From Chondrus crispus (Eukaryota; Rhodophyta; Florideophyceae; Gigartinales; Gigartinaceae), in contig NW_005178735.1 of NCBI RefSeq assembly GCF_000350225.1, positions 215,379 to 279,378 of the forward strand: a stretch of DNA of 64,000 nucleotides, written 5' to 3'. The number at the start of each line of letters is the position of its first letter. Within the stretch, counting starts at the first letter, position 1. Below are positions 50,576 to 61,195 of this stretch, piece by piece. Below the pieces are notes generated by a model. It saw only the letters and a list, made by a program, of their open reading frames with translations. It did not search any database and was not told the origin of the DNA. The translations under genes and the position numbers were made by a program.

Positions 50576-51246
50576 TGTGGGATAACTCCTCTCCGCATTG
50601 GGTTGGGTGAGAGGCGGAGGCTTTAGCGAGGGAGCACGCGGCGCGGACGCGATGCGCCAATTGAACCGATCGGACGAGCTCGCGAAAAGGGAGTGGCTCA
50701 CTGGCCGGTTACGCGCAGTCGCCCCCTGGTGCGTGAACGGGAGCGACCGGTAACGGGTTAGAAGCCAGCGCGCGCGACAGACAACCGAAAACGGACGTAC
50801 GTAGGCGCAAAAGGGACGGGGGCGAGCTTGCCCCCGTTTACTGGTGGGGACGGGTGCCAGGTCTTAACCCCGCAGAGGGACGCCTCGGACACCGGGCCCA
50901 GTACAGTAGTACAGTACCTGCCGCCTAGTGCGTGCCGGGTACTGTACACAATTAAAAAACTAGGGCCATAACTGCTACTACCACACGGACGCTGCTACTA
51001 CACGTGAGCACTACTGTACACGCGTGTTGCTTACAGACTACCGCACGGACGACACGTGTGCTAACGCGCACACGTAACACGCGTAGACTACCGCTCGGAC
51101 GACACGTGCACTACTGTACACGTACGCCAGATTACGACCGCTCGGCATGCGCGCGCGCTCGCTACACGTGGGCACAGCCGCCCACATGTATACCGTATAC
51201 GGCCGTCCGATGACCTCCGCGCGCTCGCGCCGGTCATTATACTACA
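50576..51246 (-). repeat. 5' LTR of the chromovirus
   Basis: 671 bp, ~98.5% identical to the 3' LTR at 40172-40842; preceded in element orientation by the ATAGT duplication and followed by the candidate primer-binding site. It carries the same CACGTG/ACGCGT unit array and CAGTACAGTAGTACAGTACC motif. Confidence 0.93.
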
Positions 51247-51737
51247 ATAGTCGCAGGCTTACTGAAGAGCGCAGCGAGTGATCGAATCTTTCTCCTTAAT
51301 TAACAAGTATCTTGTAAAATGATCTGTCTAGAAAGCTTCATTGAATGGCGTTCCTCGACATTTTTGAGCGTTTTCTGTCCATTTCACCTAGACATTGTGA
51401 GAGGGTATATAGTGAGGAGAAGATTGATACCCGCAAAACGTTTACAGGACGTGTAGTATGGACAGGCCGATGGCCACCGCGAAATATGTCCATTAATTCC
51501 CTTTTGGGGAAGGGTACCTCTGGGGTGGCACATCTTTCGTCATTTCAAATTTACATTTTGCCCCCCAAATCGAGTTTCCGTATTATTTCGAAGACGATGC
51601 ACACACAAATCCCGCCATTTTACAATACATGGATAGAGAAAGCTGGCAAGATCGACTGGGAGCTCGACATACGCACTTCGCCACGGAGTGCTTGAGTATC
51701 GAGTGCTGGCAATCGCTTTTGCCGCTCCCTGTTTTCA

Positions 51738-52307
51738 ATGAGCTACCCACCTGGGGCTGTGTATATCGCTCCTGCATTCGCTCAGGCGCAGCCTTTTCCA
51801 CCTCGCGATGCTCGCACTGACCGCAATGCAATATTGGTTTTTGATGTGGAAGGTTCGGTTTCGCCCGTCCCCAAAACTGGCCCATCATCCGCCGCGCACC
51901 ATTCCACCCCTATTCAGGGCTCGGCTCGTTTCTGCACTCAACCTGCCTGTTCAATTCAGGACGAAATTATCAGCTACTCATGTAATCATGCGTGCGTAAG
52001 ATGCATGCACCCGATGCATGCCGTTTGTGGACAGGTTCCGCGGGAGGATGGCGAGAATTCGGACAGACGCATTTGCGGTCCGTGTTGGATGGAGGACGAG
52101 CGCGAGGAGCGGCACGTTGAAAGGAAATATACGAGTCATAGGATTGGGTCAACTATGGACGGAACAGCCATGGTATGCATGCTTCAAGTGATAGGAAAAG
52201 GAAGAGCAGCTCTCGGGAGAGGATCCCGAAGCAGAATAGTACTCGGAGACAGAAAACAACCGAACCAGCGAGAAAGAAGCAGATTTCAATGCGCAGAGGT
52301 CCTATAA
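51738..52307 (+). CDS. Cys-rich protein of the Harbinger element, unknown
   Basis: 189 codons from ATG 51738. A Cys/His-rich module (CTQPACSIQDEIISYSCNHA, then CVRCMHPMHAVC, then ICGPCW) spans residues ~65-117 and resembles a small treble-clef or FYVE/RING-like zinc site. The rest is basic. It lies ~100 bp upstream of the Myb-like ORF on the same strand, so it may be its upstream exon or an accessory protein. Function unknown. Confidence 0.5.
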   Translation: MSYPPGAVYIAPAFAQAQPFPPRDARTDRNAILVFDVEGSVSPVPKTGPSSAAHHSTPIQGSARFCTQPACSIQDEIISYSCNHACVRCMHPMHAVCGQVPREDGENSDRRICGPCWMEDEREERHVERKYTSHRIGSTMDGTAMVCMLQVIGKGRAALGRGSRSRIVLGDRKQPNQRERSRFQCAEVL

Positions 52308-52410
52308 GAACCGCGATGGTTGGCGAAGGCCTGGACGTGTGCTCCTTGTTACCAGAGTGAATAGTGAAGGAGGAAATGTAAAGCTGGAGTCTGAGGAGTG
52401 TATCATTCCC

Positions 52411-52866
52411 ATGTCAAAGAAGAGAAGAAGAAGGGTTGGCGCGACAAATTACTCGAAAGCCGAAATAAATGCTCTGCTGGATTTTGTCCATGAAGTCGAG
52501 CCCGTAGGCTCTCACCATTGGGGTGATATGCACGCACGCATGGCTGCATGGGCGGCCGATAATGACCACACTGCACAGGATATCGAATCCCTCAAGAATA
52601 AGTTCGATAAGCTATCGAGCACGAAGAAGAGCTCTGGTGATCCATACTGCCCTCCAGAGGTGCGTCAGGCGAAGTTTATTGCGAAAGATGTCCGCGACGC
52701 AGCCTTCCCATGTACGTTCGGTGGGCTGCATGATGAAGAACCACTGAAATCTACTCAGTCTGAAGACTCGCCTCAGTCTCCCTCTATTGTAGCTGCGGGC
52801 ACCCCTGTCGCCAACAGGGCCACTGGAAGACGAGGAAGCAAGCGCAAGTTCTCCAATGCTGCATGA
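52411..52866 (+). CDS. Myb/SANT-like DNA-binding protein of the Harbinger element
   Basis: 151 residues from ATG 52411 (MSKKRRRRVGATNYSKAEIN). The domain NYSKAEINALLDFVHEVEPVG...HWGDMHARMAAWA...ESLKNKFDKL has the three-helix spacing of the Myb/SANT-like proteins that accompany PIF/Harbinger transposases and carry them to the nucleus and DNA. The C-terminus is Ser/Arg-rich with RRGSKRKF, a likely nuclear signal. The 3' end converges on the transposase. Confidence 0.75.
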   Translation: MSKKRRRRVGATNYSKAEINALLDFVHEVEPVGSHHWGDMHARMAAWAADNDHTAQDIESLKNKFDKLSSTKKSSGDPYCPPEVRQAKFIAKDVRDAAFPCTFGGLHDEEPLKSTQSEDSPQSPSIVAAGTPVANRATGRRGSKRKFSNAA

Positions 52867-53256
52867 AGGAATGATGAGGACCTGTCCAAAAATACAGAAC
52901 CTCTAAAAGACATATCAAACAAGTTTGGGGCTTTACTGGATATTTTGAGGGACGATATGGATGGTGATCCAGGCAATCTTCGAGATGAAGTTGAAGAAGT
53001 GAAGACCAATGTGGCCAATACCAATAATCGGCTGTCTCGTATTGAGGGGCTGCTCCATAAAATCTACGATAAGAACAATTAAAAAGGGTACTTCTTAGCT
53101 TTTTTCCCACGTCCTTGGCACTCACTGCTTCCATATCTCATCCCCGAAATCCTCTCCTCCTCTAAAACCCTCTCCTCCTCTCCGTCGCCCTCCTCTAAAT
53201 CTGACTTCCCTTCTACGCCGCACGCACTACTCATCGTCTACCGCGCCCCGTCTTTA

Positions 53257-54075
53257 TTACAACGGATAGGGTGTGTCATACTTTGTGCGAATATGATTGC
53301 GACCAACCGTTTGTGTTCTCATGTTAAACAAGTGACAACACAAGCGAATAATGCAGCATCTTCTGTATGCATCTGCTGACAAGGAAACTGTGAGACGCCC
53401 GAAAGGGTCATTCAGTGCACTGACTCCCCATTCTGCAGACTGGCGCTCACTCGGCATCACCCGCTGCATGGTCAGATCAATAGCAGCGAGATCTTCACCC
53501 TGCGGTACATCCCACATCTCATCCGTTTTCCTCGAACGGATGGCTTTTCCATTCGTCATTCTGTAGTTATTTACAAAAGGGCTATCCCCTAGTACTGCAT
53601 ATCCGGGTGAGGTGTGGTCATCACTCAACATCGGCCAGTGTAGACCCCATGCACTGGCAAGGCGAGAATCATGCCATGATCCGGGAAAGTTGATGGCGGC
53701 GTGAATCAGTTCACCAGCAAAATTCCAAAGAAACAGATCCGTGACCTCAACCGACTGCGTGTAGCCCTCATAGTACGCGTTTTGCATACCTGTATCTGTA
53801 AACTTCGCGCACAGCATCCGAGCGCCATCAGTGACCGCAAAAACGTCTCGAAGTAAACGTCCATTGGGCCGATTTTTTTGTAACAATTGCGATGATGCCT
53901 CCATCTCGACAGACGTAGGCCAGCTAATGGCAAACAGGTTGCGCTTTTTGTCCGTCACTACAATTTCGAGGACAGTGAGGCTATAATGAAGCCAGTCTGA
54001 GATCGAAGACTGAGTCATGCCGAAACGGGACAGACTGCATAAACGCGGCCACGAGTTTTTATATATCTTTCGCAT
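53257..54075 (-). CDS. PIF/Harbinger (DDE_4) transposase, C-terminal part
   Basis: 272 codons, ATG 54073-54075. Catalytic-core landmarks are VFAVTDGARM (first Asp), QNAYYEGYTQSVEV, NFPGSWHDSRLA, AVLGDSPF (second Asp) and PSERQSAEWGVSALNDPFGRL (Glu). The upstream frames at 54076-54303 and 54146-54607 (-) contain likely N-terminal parts (for example SVDLLGLCLRYQYST). Either an intron near 54,080-54,170 or decay separates them from the core. The spacing FGMTQSSISDW at the start of this ORF corresponds to the helix-turn-helix that normally precedes the DDE core. Confidence 0.78.
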   Translation of the reverse strand: MRKIYKNSWPRLCSLSRFGMTQSSISDWLHYSLTVLEIVVTDKKRNLFAISWPTSVEMEASSQLLQKNRPNGRLLRDVFAVTDGARMLCAKFTDTGMQNAYYEGYTQSVEVTDLFLWNFAGELIHAAINFPGSWHDSRLASAWGLHWPMLSDDHTSPGYAVLGDSPFVNNYRMTNGKAIRSRKTDEMWDVPQGEDLAAIDLTMQRVMPSERQSAEWGVSALNDPFGRLTVSLSADAYRRCCIIRLCCHLFNMRTQTVGRNHIRTKYDTPYPL

Positions 54076-54769
54076 TCATAGAGCCAAACAGCTTTCGCAA
54101 AGCAAATAAAATATTGTAGTTTCTCGCACTGGGGGGTTTCTCTTTTCACTGAGCAAAAATGACACGGTTATTGCCAGCTTGCAGGATTGTTGAATATTGG
54201 TACCGTAAGCAAAGACCAAGAAGATCAACACTTCGCATGTACGCACGACGGCCTCCAGTCTTGGGACCTCGACGGAAGGGCGTACCCCAATTACATAATT
54301 CACGTTCGTGATGAAATACAGGGTAGCGACGTGTCATAAAGACAGAACGAGTGAAATTAGTGCTGATCTCGAATGACGCATCATCTCCCTGCCCCAATTG
54401 GACACGCCAAGGAGTCTGCCCGTTTTCTTGTCGAGGGTGGAGTAGACTCCTTCGACTGTAGCACTGATTGGCGTGTACCCTCCCCACCCGCCGCTTCCTG
54501 TGGATGTTCCGTTGTTGCACGACGTATGTCGCCGCCGCCACGGCAGCAGTTTCGGCGGCGGCGCTGGCAGCCACCATTATGAGCTTCTCCTTCTTCGAAA
54601 AGTTCATGACGCCACGCTTTCATAGACTTACACCCCCTCTTCGAGCTGTATCGGGCGCAGTCTGCCACTCAATCAGCATGAATCTGTGAAAACCATCAGT
54701 GAAAGTCTACGCATTGCTGACATTTTGACATTTTCACGGGATTTTGACAGTCTGGCAAGCTCTGGCGGT

Positions 54770-54797
54770 CTGTCGAGGGGTGCGAGCCCCTCGACAG
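54770..54797. repeat. Perfect 11-bp hairpin, 6-nt loop
   Basis: CTGTCGAGGGG-TGCGAG-CCCCTCGACAG, in the non-coding stretch beyond the Harbinger transposase. Could be a subterminal element of that transposon. Confidence 0.75.
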
Positions 54798-54939
54798 ATT
54801 TGGATATGCTCCGTCAAATTTTGTCATAATATGAATTATCTCATTGGCTCGCACGTTTTCTCTGGCGATTTGGCGGAAATGGCAATTCTCGAATGTACTC
54901 ACTCCACACAGTTCTCAGTTCCCACTCTGATTGTTTCTT

Positions 54940-55300
54940 CAAGACCCAGCCTTGTCGAAGAGCATACTTTGCGTCGAAACCCTCAAGTCTTCGGAGGGCC
55001 CAACTTGTACACGACCTAACGTTTTAGCAGGACCTAAACCCATTGAAGAGCACACTTTGTGTCGAATACCCAACGTCTTCGGAGGGCCCACCCTCTTTGA
55101 AGGGCTCAACTTGTACAGGGCCCAATGTTTCTTCACGTTTCTTCAAGACCCCACCTCGTAGAATGTCCCACTTTGCGTTAAAGACTCAACGAGGCCCAAC
55201 TAATACACAGCCCAACGCTTCTACACTATCGAACTTCATCAGGAGCAGAAGTCTTCTTCGGACTAACATCTGTAGAAGACCTAACATTTCTGCAATTCCC
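54940..55300. repeat. Second copy of the 88-bp-type CCCAAC repeat family
   Basis: Shares long collinear segments with 28,636-29,420: GAAGAGCATACTTTGCGTCG, CTTCGGAGGGCCCAACTTGT and AACGCTTCTACACTATCGAA. It is therefore a dispersed element copy, not a chance resemblance. About two 88-bp-type units remain. Confidence 0.85.
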
Positions 55301-55891
55301 AACCTTTTTCATGATTTATCCTGTCGGCATGGCCTTAAATCTCCACAAGAAGTAATCTATCCTAAGCTCCAACCATTTTTCAAACCGCAATCTCATTGCC
55401 AAGCTTAATTTGTCTGCAGCGCGCAACATATGCACAGCTCAACCGTTTTGCGCTGCTCAACTGGTACGCAAGACCTAAACTATGTACAAATCCTAACGTT
55501 TTCGGCACTGCTCAAATGGTTTGTAAGTGTAATGCTAAGCGGTCAAGTGCCTGCACGGTGTTGCCACCTTCCAAAGTAGGCATCTTTTGATGCCCGTCTG
55601 AAACCGGACGACCGCGGCTCCGTGATGCACCGCGACCAATGGCTCCGTAGACACAACTCCACGGGGAGTGTCCAGTTCCTCAGATGCCACCCCCGTAAGC
55701 TTCATTATGCATCCCTGTCTTGGAGTCGTGGTATATCAACACTTTGCGGTGGATCAATATATTGCGTGGCATTCAATATATTCCGTGGCATGTCTATGGC
55801 TTTATCTCTACCAGTATTTACGTTGTCTACTTCGAGGTAGTGACCATCACAATAAACTAGAGGTAGAACAGGGCAACACTAAGATAATAAA
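55301..55891. other. Non-coding flank of the old gypsy element
   Basis: About 590 bp with no recognised gene. Decaying CTCAAC/CCTAAC words continue to ~55,515. From ~55,730 short repeats ATATTGCGTGGCATTC / ATATTCCGTGGCAT occur, possibly remains of an LTR or leader. Confidence 0.4.
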
Positions 55892-58800
55892 TTGAACGAC
55901 ACGGCCCGCAGAATTTTAGCCCCACTCATCGTGACACCGGTCACGTGGATCAACACGCAACAGTTACAACTGGCACTGTGCAGTACGCCGGTTCAAGTCA
56001 ACATGAGTGCGAAAGGTGCAAGTTCAGGACCTGGTCCCACCGCGCACTTTTTTGCTCCCAATCAAGCTCCGCGCTTGACCTCCATATCGCGGAAGGCTAT
56101 CCAAGACTTCCTGGCGGACCGAGAGGCTTATGAAGACGTCATATCGGCACAGCCAAATCTCAGGCCTGTCTCTCGGCGCTCTTTCTTTCCTGCCTCATTC
56201 CTTCGCTCGCTCGTGGTTGCCCCCATATTCGTCGTCGACGTCACAGCTGTCACTTAGCTGACAGACGAGAAGATCAGTTCAAATCTCGAGACGCTCGCTG
56301 CGGGAACCAAGACTGTCTGTGCAGGAGGAGCCCTCGCGGACGTCAAGAGGAACGTTCCACTCGACGCCTCCGAGCCCGATGCACGCCTACGCGTCATGAT
56401 GATTTCGGCCTCCTGTTTAGAACTGTGCGACAAAGGCGGCTGGAAATTCGTTGAGAAGGCTCCCAAGGCCGCTATCAAGCACGTTATCTTCGTTTTCCAG
56501 CCGCTGCGACTTAAGGAGCGAATCGAAGACGCGTTGGAGCTCGAAGAGTCTGATCTAGAGGACAAATACTTCGAATTCATAGACTTCCTTACTGAAAAAG
56601 CCGTCATTTTCGAAGAAGTCCACCTGCTTCGCGAGTATCGCAAGCAGAATCCAGAACACAAGAAATTCCGAAAGAATAACGGGAAGAAGCTATGTGCCGT
56701 ACGCATGGCGCCGGCTTTGGCTCTGCAGGCAATGTAAATTTGTCATACACAGACGAATATACAAGGACGCTTCCGGAATGCCTCAGCCCCCGTTGCAACA
56801 AGCGTCATCTCGTCAACGACTGCCCAGTAACTCCGAAATAGCTTTCCAAGAAGCTCCTAGAGGACAGACGTAAGAACAACGAGGCCAAACCTACCAGGGT
56901 CTCCGCGGTTGTCCAAGAAGGCAGCAACTCTACTGGTACTGCCTCGATTTTATCGGCACAAGTGGCACCAGTCTCTACCACCACCTCCGCAGCCATCGAC
57001 GCGAGAATTGGCGGGCACACCTTCGTCTGCCGCATCGATTCCAGAGTAGATGTCGTTGCCATTTCAGATCCTATCGTCAATTCGCCCGCCGATCAAGGCG
57101 TCTACCTCCCTACGATCCGGCCCACGAGTGCCGAATTAATTCAAGCTTTCGACGGACGCCCGGTCAAATCTCAAGGCAACGACAAAATCAACCCGATCTC
57201 CCAGACCGTTGCTGGTCTACGCTTCCTTCGCAATATCCAGGGCCAGACCCTTCCGAACGAAAGCAGCTTCGTCAAGCCAGGTGGTGCCTGCTCCGGCTAA
57301 ATACTCCTTGGAAACCCTTTCTTATCCGCTCCGGATTGGATGTAAAGGATTTAGTCGCCAAAATTGTCGATCTACTGGCTTCTATTGACTACGGAGAAGT
57401 CACCGTAGTTAAAAAAGAAACTTCAACTACAGTTGGAAAACTTGGTCTGAAGGTTATCTCGAATCAAATCGCTTATGGTCCACTCGAATCTATCGATCCT
57501 GATCGACTTAGTCTCCAATCACCTGTGCTCTATGATCGTGAACAGCGACTTTCCGCTGAAGGATGGCGATGATATCGAGTACAAGGACGTGGAAGTAGGC
57601 GAACAAGAAGAAGGCGAGATCAACGCCGCAATTCAAGCCATGACCGACGGAGCCGCAAAGAAGCTACCAAGCGACTTACGTCATGAAATTAAAGATCTAG
57701 TAATGCGGGTCAAGGTCATCTTTCGCATTCGACTCGGAAATGATCCGCCAGTTTCAATTCCACCGATTATCACTGAGTTCGATGGCTCCGAACGCCCTGT
57801 TAAGGTCCGCCAGCGCACTTACTCGCCTGATCAGCAAATATTTCTGAAGAAAAAGTTTAGCGAACTCGAGGAAGCTGGCTACATCTATAGTAATAATTCA
57901 TCCAAGTGGGCTTGTGCGCCGCCCATCGTTCCGCCGGCTGGCATAGAAGGCTACCGCTTCACTGTCGACTTGAGGCCAATTAACGCTCAGACTAAAAACA
58001 ACGTTTGGACAATGCCGCTCGCTGAACCCTTTCTCGCTCGACTATTAGACAGCAAGTAGTGGTTCAACATCGACTTCATCCATGGATACTAGCAATTTCC
58101 TCTCCACGAGGACTCGCAGGATTGCCAATCGTACCACACTCCATTTGATGTCTACACGCCAAAGGGAGTCCTACATGGTGTCAAAAATTCCCGAATTTAT
58201 TTTCAATCGTCAATGGAAGCTATGTTTGGCCATCTCAACGTGCTGATCTACATCGATGATCTGCTTGGCTACGCCAAACCCTCTCCCCAGCTCCTCAAAA
58301 ATCTCCGCGATACCTTCGCAATATGTCAAGAAAAGGGACTCAAGCTACATTCGGAGAAGTGTGAGCTTGTTGCAACTGAAGTCCAATTCTGTGGCAGAAT
58401 TATCAACAAACACGGAATCAAATTCCATCCTCAGCAATACGAAGCACTCACTTTGATACCACCGCCCACGGCGGTAGGCGCGCTCATAGAACTCGTCCAT
58501 TGTGCAAACTGGATGTGGACTGCGATACCGAATTTCGCAAAGCTCATCAGCCCTCTCCACAACTTGCTCGAGTATAACTACACCTTACACCAGATACGTA
58601 AGGAGTCCCGACTTGTCAATCGCCCTCTCTACTCATGGGGGACGAGCATCTTACTGGCTTTACATCCCTCGTTCAGGCAATCAACGAGGAGATCACTCTG
58701 GCCACTGCTGATCCGACGATGCTACTATTCCTATTTACGGACGCTTCCTCTACTCATTGGTCAGGTGTGCTTACGCAAGTCCCGATGTCTGAGTTCGATT

Positions 58801-59609
58801 CAGGCAAGGAACCGCAACAGTGGGCTCACCAACCAATCGCCTTCATCTCCGGGACGTTTCGTGGTTCTTCCGTACGCTGGACCACTCCGGAGAAAGAATC
58901 GTATGCTGTAGGAGCATCTTTCATCCGTCTGGCGCATATGCTCGTCGCAGGCCCTGAATTCTCGTTGTTTACTAACTACAAGAACATTTCGTACATGCTA
59001 TCGCCTTCCCGTTTCCAAGCCAATGTGGCAAGGCATATAGTTCACAAGGATCAGCCCTGGGTTCTCCGTCTCTCTGAGTTCAACTTCACGATCAATCATA
59101 TCCCCGGTGAGAGTAACGTCTGGGCCGATATGCTCACACGATGGGCTGCCCCCAGAAATACTTCGTTCCCTGCACGCCACATTTTCACATTTCTTGTGCC
59201 ACTTATATCCTCCAAAACCAAAGCGCCCGAGCTTCCATCACTTGAAGTTATAGCTGGGGCGCAGGAACGTTCACCTCCATCGTCCGGAACTGGATTCACT
59301 TTGTCAGACGAATCCGTGCCTGTGTGGAAAGATGATCAAGGAAGAATATACATTCCTACTGAAGAAGAAGAATTACATCTACGCATCTGCGTCACCAGTC
59401 ACGGCGGCCTCGGAGGACACCGTGGTTATTCTACCACATGCACCGTGGTTAAAGATAAGCTCTGTTGGCCAAGTATTGACGTTGATGTCAAGGCCTTCGT
59501 GCAAACCTGCCTGGTGTGCCTCCTGTCCGCAAGTGGTGACAAGGTCCCTAGACCTCTCGGTCATCAGCTCCACGGTGAGCGAGTTGGTGAGCTTCTCGAC
59601 TTCGATTAC
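55892..59609 (+). mobile_element. Old, decayed Ty3/gypsy-like retroelement, truncated at its right end
   Basis: Plus-strand parts in order: a gag-like region (~55,990-56,740), a degenerate protease-like part (~56,960-57,300), reverse transcriptase (FTVDLRPINAQT near 57,955; VLIYIDDLLGYAK near 58,240), RNase H (LLFLFTDASSTHWSGVL near 58,725) and an integrase zinc region (SHGGLGGHRGYS...CLVCLLSASGD near 59,395-59,540). No LTR is recognised. It carries many breaks, about ten or more, so it is clearly older than the two other LTR elements here. It ends where the next LTR begins at 59,610. Confidence 0.85.
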
Positions 59610-60293
59610 TGTAGTATAACCCCCCCTGGGGCTTTTTAGTTAGATTAGATCAACAACGGGATCCAATACTGTAGAGCCCGATGCTCTACAGTAATACCGC
59701 GCGTGGCCACGTGTACCCCTTGGGTACAGGACAAACGTGTGCACACATGTACACGTGTACCGCGCGGGACGGAAGCGCGCACACACACGTGTACTGTCAG
59801 CCCCGATGGCTGACAGTATTACAGTACGGTCCGATCTATACTCCAGTAGTCCACTACAGTACTTCGGTACTGTAGTGTTATAGATTGTTTTGTATATTAA
59901 ATATGGAGCGAACCGGCGGCGGTGGAGGAGGACAAGGACGGACTTGTCACCCACCGACCGTCAAGGTCCGTCTTCCAGCTTACCTAACACGCGCGATCCG
60001 CCTTCGCGCGCGTTAAACGGGACAAAGCGGGTAGGAGACACACGCGTACCCGAGCGAGCCTAGATCCGCCTCCGCCCGTCAGCGCTGGTACGTTACCCAG
60101 CGCTGCTCCGGGGCGTCGAGACGTGGACCGGCTCGCTCGTACGGTCGTCCCCGGCCGTCCCACTCTACCAAGCTACCAGGGCCCGCTTCCTTGTCTCGCT
60201 AGCTGTGTGTTCTCCCTGTGTTCTCCCCCTCCGAAGGGTCTACGTCGAGCTAAAGCATACACCCCTTTACGTCAGGGGGGTGTTTATGCTACA
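59610..60293 (+). repeat. 5' LTR of the third element
   Basis: 684 bp, starting TGTAGTATAACCCCCC and ending GGGGGGTGTTTATGCTACA, so its ends are extended imperfect inverted repeats. It contains three perfect 11-bp hairpins (59667-59693, 59792-59818, 59852-59877) and several ACACGTGT words near 59,705-59,795. Confidence 0.85.
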
Positions 60294-60373
60294 GTGGTCT
60301 CCCGACCTAGAAGATCCTGTAGTCCGATCTCAGAGAAGACTTCCGCTTCCCTCCACGAACCGATCGCGTCGAG

Positions 60374-61180
60374 ATGAGCCAAGAGCTCGAGCCCTCGATC
60401 CGCTCCGAAGCGGCGGATCTGAGTCCGGACGCTGTGCAGTCCTCATCCGCCCCGTCGGGCGACGGCGACGCAGGTCCTCGTGACCGCGACCCGTCGCTCG
60501 GATCCTCCGAGGAAAGAGCGGTGGCGATGTTCGAACGCATAGTCGAATACATCGAGGAAGTCCGTACTTCCCTTCGGATCGATGTATCGGACCATGTATA
60601 CACTCGATGTATGGCCGAACTCCGCTCCCTGCGTGAAGGGAGGTTCGATAGAGTGACGCAGTGCTTAGAGAATCTCCGAGCACTGATCGACGAGTTACAC
60701 TCGCGGATATTGCTCGTCGAAGACTCCCGCTTCGCCCCGCCCGGGTCGTCCGGGCAAGGACGCCCCGAGAGGCCGACTTCGGTGAGGCGACCCAAGGACC
60801 GAACCTCTCCGTCCGCGGAGCAATTGGGTGCGTTCGCGCACCTCTCCCCTGAGCTCAACGCCACTCGTCGGCGTGCTCGTGACATGGAACGTACGATGGC
60901 CGAAAGGCTACCCAGTGCCCCTTCGAGAGGGCCCGGTAGTACCGTACCTCCGAGCGCCGCCGCTCCTGAAGGTTGGCGTCCGACCGGTGACGCTACCAGT
61001 CGGACTGCAGAAGGAAGCCGTCCTCTGATAGACGCGAACTTCGCGTCTGAGACCCAAGCCTTGCCGCCTATCGCCGGAAGTAGGCGGCAAATGGACCGCG
61101 TACCGTACGCGGACGAACAGGACCGTGGAGGAGCCGCCCGCGGATCCGGAGAACCGATGTTCTCCGTCGATCCCCGGTGA
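60374..61180 (+). CDS. Leader/gag-like ORF of the third element
   Basis: 268 codons from ATG 60374. Helical centre (RAVAMFERIVEYIEEVRTSL, ENLRALIDELHSRILL) flanked by disordered Ser/Pro/Gly-rich parts. It has the same position and composition as the N-terminal part of gag in the chromovirus at 49-50 kb. Part of a retroelement; no further domain. Confidence 0.6.
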   Translation: MSQELEPSIRSEAADLSPDAVQSSSAPSGDGDAGPRDRDPSLGSSEERAVAMFERIVEYIEEVRTSLRIDVSDHVYTRCMAELRSLREGRFDRVTQCLENLRALIDELHSRILLVEDSRFAPPGSSGQGRPERPTSVRRPKDRTSPSAEQLGAFAHLSPELNATRRRARDMERTMAERLPSAPSRGPGSTVPPSAAAPEGWRPTGDATSRTAEGSRPLIDANFASETQALPPIAGSRRQMDRVPYADEQDRGGAARGSGEPMFSVDPR

Positions 61181-61195
61181 GACGGCTACCCGCCG

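Larger units (their letters stand above)
40172..51246 (-). mobile_element. Ty3/gypsy LTR retrotransposon (chromovirus), 11.1 kb, broken fossil
   Basis: Element on the minus strand: 5' LTR at 50576-51246 and 3' LTR at 40172-40842, both 671 bp. It is flanked by the 5-bp target duplication ATAGT (40167-40171 and 51247-51251). A candidate primer-binding site TGGTACTCTTGTGGAGG lies on the minus strand at 50557-50573. A purine-rich tract lies at ~40843-40855, next to the 3' LTR. Order of parts is gag, protease, reverse transcriptase, RNase H, integrase, chromodomain, then an antisense ORF. The LTRs differ at roughly 10 positions (~1.5%), so it is fairly young. The coding part carries about five breaks. 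It sits inside the pogo transposon. Confidence 0.93.
37948..51522 (+). mobile_element. pogo-like (Tc1/mariner superfamily) DNA transposon, split by an LTR element
   Basis: Terminal inverted repeats lie at 37948-37975 and 51495-51522, identical over 28 bp (start CAGAGGTACCC, end AAAAGGGAATT), and continue imperfectly for ~8 bp. Removing the nested 11.1-kb LTR element leaves a transposon of about 2.5 kb, a normal size for pogo. No clear TA duplication is seen outside the termini (GT on the left, GG on the right). The transposase region is annotated separately. Confidence 0.85.
51738..54667. mobile_element. PIF/Harbinger DNA transposon, ends undefined
   Basis: Holds the two genes typical of the superfamily on opposite strands: a Myb/SANT-like protein (+) and a DDE_4-type transposase (-), arranged tail to tail. 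Limits given are those of its coding part; I could not find its terminal inverted repeats by eye between 51,523 and 54,930. Confidence 0.7.
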
